From NCBI GenBank assembly GCA_947174945.1, contig CAMWKZ010000003.1:1-64000 (forward strand): a DNA stretch of 64,000 nt, written 5' to 3'. Each line of letters opens with the position of its first letter. Position 1 is the stretch's first letter. The notes beneath the pieces are model-generated. The model saw only the letters and a program-made list of their open reading frames with translations, had not been told where the DNA came from and did not search any database. This document shows, in pieces, positions 42,654 to 51,223 of this stretch. This DNA is from an uncultured Prevotellaceae bacterium (lineage in GTDB: Bacteria; Bacteroidota; Bacteroidia; Bacteroidales; Bacteroidaceae). Both the position numbers and the translations under genes were made by a program.

Positions 42654-43813
42654 CTCTTAAACAAGTCTTTAAGGCCATCCATATCGAAGGCAAGGGTGAA
42701 ACGAAGTGTCTGGTCGAGCGGGTTCGTCTTGGTCGTTGCAATCACGTAACCCACATCCAGCGAGAAAACATTCATGTGGAAGCCACCGCCCACGGTAAAG
42801 TAGCGCATATTGCCCTTATTCTCCGACTGGTGGCGATAGCCAGCGCGCAACGAGAACTGGTCGTGGTAGACATACTCGGCACCCACGCTCCACTGTATCT
42901 CCTGCAACTCCTCCTTAAATCCGCCCGGAGCATCGTGGAAGCTCTTAAAGATGGCGGGGATGGCTCCCAGCTCGTCATACTCCTTGATAACCCGCTGTTC
43001 ATAATCCTCCGTCGTCTCCCCGTCGTTCTGCTTGGGTATGGTCGGCACCAGCAACTTATTGGCATCGGCGGAAATCGTAAAGCGGTTGTACTCGTCGACG
43101 GGCACCATCAGCGAGGCACCAATGCGCAGGTTGGCAGGCAGGAAGTTTGCCTTGTCGTCGCCAAAGTACGTTATCTTACTACCCACATTCGATATGTTCA
43201 TACCCAGTCCTAACTGGCACTCACGCTGTCCGATGTTGATGTAGTTGTTGTAATAGCACGCCAAGTCGGCAGCGAAAGCCGATGCCGGACTGGCATCCTC
43301 CGTATAGTCATAGCGCAGGTCACTGTACAGCCAGCGGATGACGGCGGCGATGGAGAACTTCTCACTCAGCATCAGCGAGGCACCTACATCAAGCGACATC
43401 TCGTAAGGGTTCACCGTCATGGCATCGTCAGAGTTGGCCGTCATCACCTCGCCCAACGAGAAGTAGCGCAGCGAACCGCTGATGGCCGCATAGTCGCCGA
43501 TGCGGTAATAACCAGCCAGATAGGCCATGTCAATGTCGTTTACTATCTGTCGCAGCCACGGGGTGTAGTTCAGTGCCACACCAGCACGGCTGATGCAGAA
43601 CGGATACTTGGCGGGATTCCAGTACTGCGAGTTGACATCGGGGTCGGTGGCCACGCCCACGTCACCCATACCAGCCGAGCGGGCATCGGGGGCAATCGTC
43701 TGCGAAATGACCGCGTGGTCAATCGGGTTAAACTGGCTCTTTGCGTCCTGCGCATGGGCCGACAGCCCCATCACCAGACACATGGCCGTTGTCAGTATTC
43801 TAATTGTCTTCAT
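42650..43813 (-). CDS. porV: Type IX secretion system outer membrane protein PorV
   Basis: A 387-residue outer-membrane beta-barrel of the FadL type. Signal peptide to AHAQ, then the family amino terminus with APDARSAGMGDVGVATDPDVNSQYWNPAKYPF, alternating strands, and a C-terminal LRFTLAFDMDGLKDLFKR. PorV shuttles cargo from the SprA translocon to the PorU sortase and binds the cargo C-terminal domain. It lies 9 bases after porU; the porU-porV order is conserved in Bacteroidetes. sprA is also in this window, 13 kb away. Confidence 0.96.
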   Translation of the reverse strand: MKTIRILTTAMCLVMGLSAHAQDAKSQFNPIDHAVISQTIAPDARSAGMGDVGVATDPDVNSQYWNPAKYPFCISRAGVALNYTPWLRQIVNDIDMAYLAGYYRIGDYAAISGSLRYFSLGEVMTANSDDAMTVNPYEMSLDVGASLMLSEKFSIAAVIRWLYSDLRYDYTEDASPASAFAADLACYYNNYINIGQRECQLGLGMNISNVGSKITYFGDDKANFLPANLRIGASLMVPVDEYNRFTISADANKLLVPTIPKQNDGETTEDYEQRVIKEYDELGAIPAIFKSFHDAPGGFKEELQEIQWSVGAEYVYHDQFSLRAGYRHQSENKGNMRYFTVGGGFHMNVFSLDVGYVIATTKTNPLDQTLRFTLAFDMDGLKDLFKR

Positions 43814-43822
43814 AATCCTGTT

Positions 43823-46800
43823 TTATTGGTGAGTGAAAATAATCAGTTTATTCGTCTTCGAGGCATAGGTGCTGCCGTCCACGCCGATGCTCAGCCGATA
43901 GAGGTAAAGCCCCGTATGCAGCCGCCGACCGCCGTCAACGGTCAGGTCCCAGTTGATGGTGTACGTGTTATCCGACGACACACCGTTCTCCGTATGGCTC
44001 CAGAGGTGGCGGCCAGAGGTGTCGAACACGTCCAGCCGAACACTCATCTCAGCATTGATGCGGTCGTGAACGATGCGGAACGTGGTATGCGTGCGGGCAG
44101 GATTGGGCGTACACTCCACGTCCAAGAACAAAGGCTCCAGCCCCTTCACCACCTCGAAGGTCAGCTCGCTGGTCGACGAGTTGTTCAGGATGTCCCATGC
44201 CCTAAACTGCAATTTATGCTTTCCGTAGGACAGTTCGGGTATGCTATAGCCCACCCTGCCCTTTGTGTAGCTTCCAAAGTCAAACTGGAAATAGTCGTTG
44301 AGCGAGTAAGTCTTGGACATATCACCGTCGATGATAAGCTGCAAGTCATGCCCAATGCCGCTGCTCGACACGTTGATGCCGTCCTCGTCGTTCACCTCGG
44401 CCACGAAGTAAGGCGTGGTGTTCACGCTGCCTCCGTTGGTGAAAGCCGTACTATTCAGGTAACAATAGATGTTTGGCCCAGCGGTGCCCTGCCCATGCTC
44501 GGCGGTGCCATTCATGGCGAGCTGGTTGCAAATGCCGTTCGCCTCAATGGTCTTGTCCGTATTGACGGCATAGAGATTCAGTTGCACGCCAAGGTCGGAG
44601 TACTGAATGTCCTTGGGAACGGCAAAGGTCAGCGAGAAACGGCCGTTTCTGACACTGTCGCTACCGCTGTAAACGACATTCGGGCGGTCGTAATAGACGA
44701 AGGGTTCCTCGGCCCCGTCCTTCGACGTGTCATTCAGGCGGCAGGTGATTTGTTCCCTGATGTCGCGCAGCACAGCGGTTAGTATGCCGTTAAACGCCGA
44801 AGCCGTCATGCCGTCTGCACCCAGCACGCGCCCCGTTACCGTAGCCTTCGTGCCAGCCTTCAGCGTCAGCATCGTGCCGTTGTCCAGCAGGGTGCTATTT
44901 ACAGAGTCCACCTGTATGCCGTGCGTCGGGACGGCCAAGCGCAGGGCTGGGTCGCCCAGCAACGTGTATTGCAACTTATTCGGTGTATCATCCTGATGGG
45001 TGGTCAGCAGTTCGTTCTTCGTCCGACGGACAGCCTCGCCAATGGGCATCGGTCGTCCGCTGTCGTCCCTGCTCAGTACGTGGCGCGTGAAAGCCAAGTT
45101 CATCAGGCGGTTATAACTTTGATACACCGTGCGCGTAGTTCCATAGAAGGCGATGGCTCCACCTTTCTTATTAAAGAAAGCCGCCTCGCCGATATTATCC
45201 TCCTGCCCGTCAAACGGCATGATGTCGCACGAGGCCGTCACCCACAGGGGCAGGCGCATCGAGGTTGCCGTCTGGAAATCGGCCAGACCGAGCACATACT
45301 CATGCGACATGGCATCAGCGCGCCCGTGACCCGAGTAGTTGAAAAGCAACGCCCCCTGCTGCATCTGCTGCTTGATGAGCCGCGTCACGTCGGGATATGA
45401 GTTGCCCGTTGACGAGCTGACCCGGGTATAGGCATCCCACATGATGCGCTTCACCAACAGGTTTGGATAGAGTTTCTCCACCGACTGCGCCACCGAGTCG
45501 GCATCCTTCATGTGCCAATTCTGGTTACCGTCGTCGCCCATGAAGCAGACAACGTTCTGCCACGAGCCAGCCTCCTCGTTCTTCAGGTAGCTTTCTATCT
45601 TGTCAACAGCCGTTTTCGCTTCGTCAGCCGTCCGCGCTGAGATACGCCCCACTGCCACGTCGGCCTTGTCGCTGCTCACGAGGTTGCTCCCCTCGTTGTC
45701 GTCCATCATGCAGAAGTAGTCATCGCTGACGTAGCAATCCGTCTCGCTGTACGAGTTGTCGCTCTCGTAGCAGAGCAGGAAATCGTCAGGCGTGCAACCG
45801 CTCCAGTCGCTGAGCAACATACGGTTGTCCCAAGCCCCGTCGCCCATAAGCAACAAGTAGCGGGGCATATCCTCCTCGCGCTCTGCACGGTCGTAGAGCA
45901 TCTTCAGATAGCGACGATAGGCATTGGCATCGGGGGTACCACTGGCAAACTCGTTGTACAGCTCGTCGGCAGGTACCAGTTGCACCCGCAGCCCGTCATA
46001 CTTCTCGTGCAGGGCTTTCAGCCGCTCAGCCTGTGCCACCCACTTCTGCGACGTGGGTATGACAATCACCATGTCGGCGGCTTCGGCGGCATGATGGTTT
46101 TGGTTCGTGATGCGCCCCACCAGTGTGGGCATGGGCCATACCTGCGACAAGTCGGGTGCGGCCTTAGGCTCAGTGGCGTAGATGGAGATATAGTCCAAGC
46201 GCACCGTACTGCTGCCAGCCTGCGGGGTTAGCACTATCTGGTTAGAGGCTTTCAGACTTGACACGCTGAACGTTATCTTCTCCGTCCGCATCTTATCCAG
46301 CTTGCTGACCGACGGCACCCTCATGGTTCGTGTCTCCGTGTCGTTTACCTTCACCTCCACCGTTGCCCCGTTGGCAGCAGACAGCAGGACGGTCACAGAA
46401 CCTTCCGCTGTCGTACCCGTCGAAGGGATGGTGTAAGTATAGCTATGCCCCGCCTGCAGTTCCTTTGCATCGTACAGGTTGCGTCCGCCGTGGAACCACG
46501 CGTAGTTGTCAACCTCATAGAGCGAGCAGTAGTCGTCAGCCAGCGGATAGTAACGGGCCAAGAAGTCGTCGACGCTCAGCACGTCAGAGGCATCGTCGTT
46601 TTCCGTCAGGAAGTAGTAGCCATAGCTGGAATAAGGGTTACGGATACGCTGGTGCTTGTCGTCCCACGTCACGGGGCCGATGCCATAGAACAGTCGGCGG
46701 CCATCCATCACGCACGTAGGCAACTCTTTCAGGTCGTCCGTCTGGAGCAGGTAGTCGGTGGTCAGCTGCTCAGGCTGCAAGGCACCGCCATAGCCGTAAA

Positions 46801-47353
46801 TCTTCACTTTATCCAAATTGGAGAAGCCCGCCCGCCGTATGAGGTCGGTGGTCAACTGGTAGATACCCGTTGAGGGAATGGAGAGCTTTACCCATGTGCC
46901 TGTCCTTAACACCGAGTTCTCGGCATAGCAACTCGTTGTGGCCCGGCGGGGAGTAGCCACCTTCCGGCCTTTGATGCTGAGCATGAAGCTGACCAGCTTC
47001 TGGTATTGCCCGTTGCGATACACCAAGGGCACGAATGACACATAGAGCGTTCCCTGCTTTCTGGCCACCGTCATCTGCTGCGTCACGTCAGGCATTGCCT
47101 TCAGCGGCTTATCCGTCAGCCGCGTGTACTGACGGATGTCAGCCTCGCTCATGGGGATAAACTCTGGGTACTCAATGCTGACGGTATAGGCTGAGTCGGC
47201 GTAATGCGGGCCAACAGGATAGGCATAGGTGAACTGGGGCAACAGCGAGTCAATCTTGACCTCCTGGGCGGTCAGATTGAAAAACCGTTGGGCGTGTACC
47301 AACAAGCAGCACGCCAACAGTGCCGTACAGAATATATACCTCTTTATAGTCAA
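43823..47353 (-). CDS. porU: Type IX secretion system sortase PorU
   Basis: About 1176 residues with the gingipain-like C25 peptidase domain (about 400-800): LMGDGAWDNR, NYSGHGRAD with catalytic His (about H676) and LWVTASCDIMPFD with catalytic Cys (about C709). Beta domains follow, then a C-terminal T9SS sorting-type domain (HTGLYLYRLSIGVDG, SKTNKLIIF). PorU removes the sorting domain of T9SS cargo at the cell surface and joins the protein to A-LPS. Chosen start: TTG at 47353, four bases after the upstream stop, giving TIKRYIFCTALLACCLLVHAQ as a clean signal peptide. The nearest ATG (47419) lies inside the upstream gene and would add 22 residues that spoil the signal. Confidence 0.93.
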   Translation of the reverse strand: MTIKRYIFCTALLACCLLVHAQRFFNLTAQEVKIDSLLPQFTYAYPVGPHYADSAYTVSIEYPEFIPMSEADIRQYTRLTDKPLKAMPDVTQQMTVARKQGTLYVSFVPLVYRNGQYQKLVSFMLSIKGRKVATPRRATTSCYAENSVLRTGTWVKLSIPSTGIYQLTTDLIRRAGFSNLDKVKIYGYGGALQPEQLTTDYLLQTDDLKELPTCVMDGRRLFYGIGPVTWDDKHQRIRNPYSSYGYYFLTENDDASDVLSVDDFLARYYPLADDYCSLYEVDNYAWFHGGRNLYDAKELQAGHSYTYTIPSTGTTAEGSVTVLLSAANGATVEVKVNDTETRTMRVPSVSKLDKMRTEKITFSVSSLKASNQIVLTPQAGSSTVRLDYISIYATEPKAAPDLSQVWPMPTLVGRITNQNHHAAEAADMVIVIPTSQKWVAQAERLKALHEKYDGLRVQLVPADELYNEFASGTPDANAYRRYLKMLYDRAEREEDMPRYLLLMGDGAWDNRMLLSDWSGCTPDDFLLCYESDNSYSETDCYVSDDYFCMMDDNEGSNLVSSDKADVAVGRISARTADEAKTAVDKIESYLKNEEAGSWQNVVCFMGDDGNQNWHMKDADSVAQSVEKLYPNLLVKRIMWDAYTRVSSSTGNSYPDVTRLIKQQMQQGALLFNYSGHGRADAMSHEYVLGLADFQTATSMRLPLWVTASCDIMPFDGQEDNIGEAAFFNKKGGAIAFYGTTRTVYQSYNRLMNLAFTRHVLSRDDSGRPMPIGEAVRRTKNELLTTHQDDTPNKLQYTLLGDPALRLAVPTHGIQVDSVNSTLLDNGTMLTLKAGTKATVTGRVLGADGMTASAFNGILTAVLRDIREQITCRLNDTSKDGAEEPFVYYDRPNVVYSGSDSVRNGRFSLTFAVPKDIQYSDLGVQLNLYAVNTDKTIEANGICNQLAMNGTAEHGQGTAGPNIYCYLNSTAFTNGGSVNTTPYFVAEVNDEDGINVSSSGIGHDLQLIIDGDMSKTYSLNDYFQFDFGSYTKGRVGYSIPELSYGKHKLQFRAWDILNNSSTSELTFEVVKGLEPLFLDVECTPNPARTHTTFRIVHDRINAEMSVRLDVFDTSGRHLWSHTENGVSSDNTYTINWDLTVDGGRRLHTGLYLYRLSIGVDGSTYASKTNKLIIFTHQ

Positions 47354-47357
47354 TCGT

Positions 47358-47975
47358 CTACTTACAGTTAAACTCCAGCACCTTGCGGTCTTCCAGCCAG
47401 CCTTCCAGATGGTCGTCAATGTGTACTGGCCCTACGCCCACAGGTGTGCCCGTATAGAGCAGGTCGCCCGTCTTGAGCGTGAAGAAGCGCGAGATGTAGC
47501 TGATGAGCTCGTCTACCTTATACAACATATCACTCGAGCATCCCTCCTGCACCGTCTGGCCGTTAATATCCAGATGGAAGTGCAGCGCCTGAATATCCCT
47601 CAGCAGGGCTGTCTCCACCCAGTCGCCAATGACTGCCGAACCGTCAAACCCCTTGCAGAGCTCCCACGGATGGCCTTGCTGACGGGCCTTGCGCTGCCAG
47701 TCACGTGCCGTGAAGTCGATGCCCACGGTCACCGCATCGTAGTAGCGATGGGCGAAACGCTCTGGAATACTCTTACCCAGTCGGCAAATGCGCACCACCA
47801 GCTCTGTCTCATAGTCCACCTGTTCGCTCCAGTCGGGTATGAAGAAGGGCTTGTGGTCCTTCAGCAGTGCCGAGTCCGCCTTGGTGAAGATAACGGGCTG
47901 CTCTGGTTTATATAACGCTCCGTCCAGCTCTTTATTGTGCTGGATATAGTTCATTCCTACTGCAAATATCTTCAT
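47358..47975 (-). CDS. Fumarylacetoacetate hydrolase family protein
   Basis: A protein of about 205 residues of the FAH superfamily with the short form typical of acylpyruvases: MKIFAVGMNYIQHNKEL, KADSALL, DYETELVVRICRLG (metal-binding Glu), VTVGIDFTARDWQ, KGFDGSAVIG, DLLYTGTPVGVGPV. Such enzymes cleave C-C bonds of acylpyruvates or act as oxaloacetate decarboxylases or tautomerases. The Met at MKIFAVG fits the promoter; a longer frame to 48059 runs through the promoter and into the divergent gene. First gene of a minus-strand run with porU, porV and ispF. Confidence 0.88.
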   Translation of the reverse strand: MKIFAVGMNYIQHNKELDGALYKPEQPVIFTKADSALLKDHKPFFIPDWSEQVDYETELVVRICRLGKSIPERFAHRYYDAVTVGIDFTARDWQRKARQQGHPWELCKGFDGSAVIGDWVETALLRDIQALHFHLDINGQTVQEGCSSDMLYKVDELISYISRFFTLKTGDLLYTGTPVGVGPVHIDDHLEGWLEDRKVLEFNCK

Positions 47976-47994
47976 AATCTCGCCATTTTTGTGG

Positions 47995-48002
47995 CAAAGG
48001 TA
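47995..48002 (-). promoter_or_regulatory. -7 element for the FAH-porU-porV-ispF run
   Basis: The minus strand reads TACCTTTG, 19 bases before the FAH start. No good -33 TTTG at the expected distance, so this is only half a promoter match. Confidence 0.55.
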
Positions 48003-48024
48003 GCTATTTTCGGTGAAAAAACCG

Positions 48025-48032
48025 TATCTTTG
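48025..48032 (+). promoter_or_regulatory. -7 element for the secreted hypothetical protein
   Basis: TATCTTTG lies 8 bases before the ATG at 48041, implying a near-leaderless transcript. It is back to back with the minus-strand -7 element, 22 bases apart. Confidence 0.6.
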
Positions 48033-48040
48033 CAACCATA

Positions 48041-49021
48041 ATGAAGCGAATAACAACATTCATCGCCTTGCTCTGCGTTGTACTCGGCCTTTATGCCGAG
48101 GGCGGCGACCCGCATAGTCTGCGACTGATGGGCATTGCACTGGAAGGCCCCGTGGACAGCGTGCGCCAGCAGCTGGTGGCTGCCGAGTTTACCGAGTGGG
48201 GGCAGTCTGACGACGGTGAAGACCTCTACTTCCGTGGCAAGTTCTATGGCATTCGGGCCAAGCTCATTCTCAGCAAGTCTGCGGAAACCGACCTCGTTAC
48301 TTCCGCCTACATCTCCGTAGGGCCTTACAGCACCAAGTCGATGCTGAACCAGAACCAGCGCTATTTTCTCTATAAGCTGCAAAAGGAGCACGGGGAGTTC
48401 ACACAACGCGACGACGCCTATTTCTTTCTGGACGACTTCGGCAGCATCAAGCTGTCCATATCCGACAATGGCAACGGGTCGCACGACATCCGGGTGTTCT
48501 ACTTCCCCAGCAGCAGCTTCTATAAGGATGCCGTCAGCACAGGCTTCCACGGTCACGTGCAGGAGGTGGTCACCGAGAATGCCGTGGCCGAGGAGCAGTT
48601 TATGCGCTTCAATCAGAACGGCCAGCTGGAGAACCCCGACCTGACGCACCGCCAGTACGACCGCTATGGCTACCTGACGAGCGCACAGATGACGGAGCAG
48701 ACGGGCCACAGCACCGTGGCATACGAATACGACAACCTGTTCCGACTGAAGCGCCGCACGCTGACCAATGCCGAGGCCAGCATCACCTACATCAACGAGT
48801 ATAACTACAACGAGCGTGGCGAGATAGCCACCCAATACCAAAAGGTGTACGACAAGAACAACGAGTGCGTCATGACCATCACCATGCGCAACAACTACCT
48901 GACGCGGGACGACGAAGGCAACTGGACCAGCAATTCGCTCAGCCTCTCCTACTGGGAGAAGGGGCAGCAGAGCCAGCAGACCACCGTGCTGCAAAAGCGT
49001 ACACTGACCTACTGGGACTAA
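48041..49021 (+). CDS. Secreted hypothetical protein with YD-like repeats in the C-terminal half
   Basis: A 326-residue exported protein: signal peptide MKRITTFIALLCVVLGLYAEG, an N-terminal domain of unknown type (about 25-175), then a segment with tyrosine-aspartate-like repeats (HRQYDRYGYLTSAQMTEQ, VAYEYDNLFRLKRRT, INEYNYNERGEIATQYQKVYDK) reminiscent of YD/Rhs-type beta repeats. It is far too short to be an Rhs toxin and carries no visible T9SS sorting domain. Similar small exported proteins occur in Bacteroidales without known function. Confidence 0.75.
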   Translation: MKRITTFIALLCVVLGLYAEGGDPHSLRLMGIALEGPVDSVRQQLVAAEFTEWGQSDDGEDLYFRGKFYGIRAKLILSKSAETDLVTSAYISVGPYSTKSMLNQNQRYFLYKLQKEHGEFTQRDDAYFFLDDFGSIKLSISDNGNGSHDIRVFYFPSSSFYKDAVSTGFHGHVQEVVTENAVAEEQFMRFNQNGQLENPDLTHRQYDRYGYLTSAQMTEQTGHSTVAYEYDNLFRLKRRTLTNAEASITYINEYNYNERGEIATQYQKVYDKNNECVMTITMRNNYLTRDDEGNWTSNSLSLSYWEKGQQSQQTTVLQKRTLTYWD

Positions 49022-49033
49022 TCAACTACTTAT

Positions 49034-50644
49034 ATGACTATGAAACAAGCAATGTCACGGCAACAAGTTTGCCTTCCCGGGGAAAGAGCCGTTCTTTCCA
49101 CCAGTAAGACCCGTTCTTTCCGGGGGAAAGAACGGGTCTTTCAAACAGAAAGCCGTATCAGGCGACTGTTAACCCTCTGTCTGCTCGTCATAAGCCTGCA
49201 CGGTTTTTCGCAGTCGCCCACCTACACCAACCCCATCTTGGGCGGTGACTATCCCGACCCTACCATCATGCGAGAGGGCAGCGACTACTACATGACGCAC
49301 TCGGCCTTCGACTACCAGCCGGGGCTGACCGTATTCCACAGCCGCGACCTCGTACACTGGCAACCCATCAGCTACGCCCTGAAGACTTATCTGGGCAGCG
49401 TGTGGGCACCCGACATTTGCAAGCACAAGGGCAAGTATTACATCTACTTCACCGTGGCTACCCAGCCCCGCAGCAACTACGTGGTGTGGGCCGACAGCCC
49501 CTATGGCCCGTGGAGCGACCCCATCAACCTGTACATTGGCAACATCGACCCCTGCCACGTGGTGGGCGACGACGGCACTCGCTGGCTCTTCATGAGTGCT
49601 GGCAAGCGGGTGCGACTGACCGACGACGGGCTTTCCGTCGTGCCCGGCACCGAGGAGGTTGTCTACAATGGATGGCCGTACCCCGAGGAATGGGAGACGG
49701 AGGGTTTCTGTCTGGAAGGGCCGAAACTGCGCAAAATTGGCAAGTATTACTATTACTTCAATGCTGAGGGCGGCACGGCAGGCCCTCCCACCAGCCACAT
49801 GGTGGTGCAGGCTCGCTCGGAGAGCGTTAACGGCCCGTGGGTGAATGCACCCAACAATCCGCTCATCCACACTTGGAGCAAGGATGAGCGCTGGTGGAGC
49901 AAGGGACATGGTTCTATCATTGATACGCCCGACGGCCAATGGGTCATCGTCTATCACAGCTATGAGAAGGACTTCACCTGTCTGGGACGGCAGACCCTCA
50001 TGGAGCCAATCTACATGGGCAGCGACGGCTGGTTCCACCGCTACGAACCGATTGACGTGGCACAGCCCATCGAGTGCCCTGTCAAACAACTCCACCCAGT
50101 CGACCGCCACGGGCGGCTGTCTGAGTTTCGCTTAGGCTTTGAATGGAAGTTCTACAAGGCTTTCGACCCTGCCCGTGTCAAGGTGGACAATGGCACGCTG
50201 ACCCTGACGGCACAAGGCAACTCGCCCGGCACGTCGGCACCGCTGATGTTTGTCGCTGGTTGTCATCGCTACCAGATTGAGGCCGAGGTGGAGCTGCAAG
50301 GCGACGTCACGGCAGGCCTCGTCATGTATTACAACAGCCAGTTCTATCAGGGCATGGGCTTCGACCGTCAGCGGCGCTATCGCTACCGCAAGGGTGGGCA
50401 GACACGCGCCGGCATCAACACGACGGAGACCAACCGTATGTGGCTCCGACTGGTCAACCGCGACAATATCATCACGGGCTGGTATAGTCTGGACGGCAAG
50501 GAGTGGAAGCGCGAGACATGGGGCATGGACTGCTCTGGCTACAACCACAACACGCTTTACGAGTTTCAGAGCGTGCTGCCCGGCGTGTTTGCCTCGGGCG
50601 ACGGCTATGCCCGCTTCAAGAACTTCAAGTACACGGAACTATAG
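49034..50644 (+). CDS. GH43 family glycosidase with repeat-derived N-terminal extension
   Basis: A 536-residue protein whose core is a five-bladed GH43 propeller (about 60-380): TNPILGGDYPDPTIMR (base Asp), SVWAPDIC (pKa-modulating Asp region), ETEGFCLEGPKL (acid Glu), then a C-terminal beta-sandwich (about 385-535) of the DUF1349/xylosidase type. Such enzymes act on beta-xylosides or alpha-arabinofuranosides. Oddly, the only in-frame ATGs lie upstream of the signal-like helix RRLLTLCLLVISLHGFSQ (about 43-60), so about 40 hydrophilic residues precede it, roughly residues 15-38 being encoded by a 22-bp phased repeat. Either the extension is translated or a non-ATG start inside is used. It converges on purN with a 6-base overlap. 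Confidence 0.88.
   Translation: MTMKQAMSRQQVCLPGERAVLSTSKTRSFRGKERVFQTESRIRRLLTLCLLVISLHGFSQSPTYTNPILGGDYPDPTIMREGSDYYMTHSAFDYQPGLTVFHSRDLVHWQPISYALKTYLGSVWAPDICKHKGKYYIYFTVATQPRSNYVVWADSPYGPWSDPINLYIGNIDPCHVVGDDGTRWLFMSAGKRVRLTDDGLSVVPGTEEVVYNGWPYPEEWETEGFCLEGPKLRKIGKYYYYFNAEGGTAGPPTSHMVVQARSESVNGPWVNAPNNPLIHTWSKDERWWSKGHGSIIDTPDGQWVIVYHSYEKDFTCLGRQTLMEPIYMGSDGWFHRYEPIDVAQPIECPVKQLHPVDRHGRLSEFRLGFEWKFYKAFDPARVKVDNGTLTLTAQGNSPGTSAPLMFVAGCHRYQIEAEVELQGDVTAGLVMYYNSQFYQGMGFDRQRRYRYRKGGQTRAGINTTETNRMWLRLVNRDNIITGWYSLDGKEWKRETWGMDCSGYNHNTLYEFQSVLPGVFASGDGYARFKNFKYTEL
49078..49142. repeat. 22-bp phased repeat with 15-bp hairpin, inside the GH43 5' coding region
   Basis: CCGTTCTTTCC cores start at 49089 and 49111, 22 bp apart, and an inverted one follows. 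AAGACCCGTTCTTTC (49106-49120) and GAAAGAACGGGTCTT (49126-49140) form a perfect 15-bp stem with a 5-base loop. The cores are the same as in the array at 19.3 kb. Confidence 0.88.
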
Positions 50645-51223
50645 GCTGAAGGTTTCGCGAATCACCTGCTCCACGACCTGCGGATAATACGCAATCTCCA
50701 GTTCGTGCTCTTTGGCGGCAATATCGTCCACGGTATCATGGGGCGACAGGGCCGTGCGGTATTGTGCAATAATCTCACCGTTGTCGCACACTGGGGTCAC
50801 ATAGTGTACGGTCATGCCCGTCTCCTCTTCGCCAGCCTCATGCACGGCCTCATGCACGTGGCGGCCCCACATACCCTTGCCGCCATACTTCGGCAGCAGT
50901 GCGGGGTGAATGTTGATAATGCGGCGGGGGAAGGCGTCAATCAAGAAGCCGGGAATCAGGAGCAGGAAGCCTGCCAGCACTACGAAGTCAATGGCGTAGC
51001 GCTCCAACAGGGGTATCATTACCTCCCGGTCGTTGAGCGATGCCTTCGGAATGACGGCGGTCGGCACGCCAAGCCGTTCGGCACGCACCAGCGCATAGGC
51101 ATCGGGCTTGTTGCTGACCACCAGCACACAGTTTATTTGCTCTGAACCGCTAAAGTACTTGAGCAGGTTCTCACAGTTCGTGCCGTTGCCCGACACAAAC
51201 ACAGCTACGTTTATCTTTTTCAT
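50639..51223 (-). CDS. purN: Phosphoribosylglycinamide formyltransferase
   Basis: A 194-residue enzyme of purine synthesis that transfers the formyl group of 10-formyltetrahydrofolate to GAR. Visible are VFVSGNGTNCENLL (phosphate-binding loop), FVVLAGFLLLIPG, the catalytic NIHPALLPKYGGKG (Asn and His) and VTPVCDNGEIIAQ (catalytic Asp). It shares a four-base overlap with mutY upstream. Length normal. Confidence 0.96.
   Translation of the reverse strand: MKKINVAVFVSGNGTNCENLLKYFSGSEQINCVLVVSNKPDAYALVRAERLGVPTAVIPKASLNDREVMIPLLERYAIDFVVLAGFLLLIPGFLIDAFPRRIINIHPALLPKYGGKGMWGRHVHEAVHEAGEEETGMTVHYVTPVCDNGEIIAQYRTALSPHDTVDDIAAKEHELEIAYYPQVVEQVIRETFSL

Noticed and set aside
42801..43780. Possible second barrel gene or frameshift in porV
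   Set aside because: The 387-residue frame is continuous and of normal length; other frames here are shadows.
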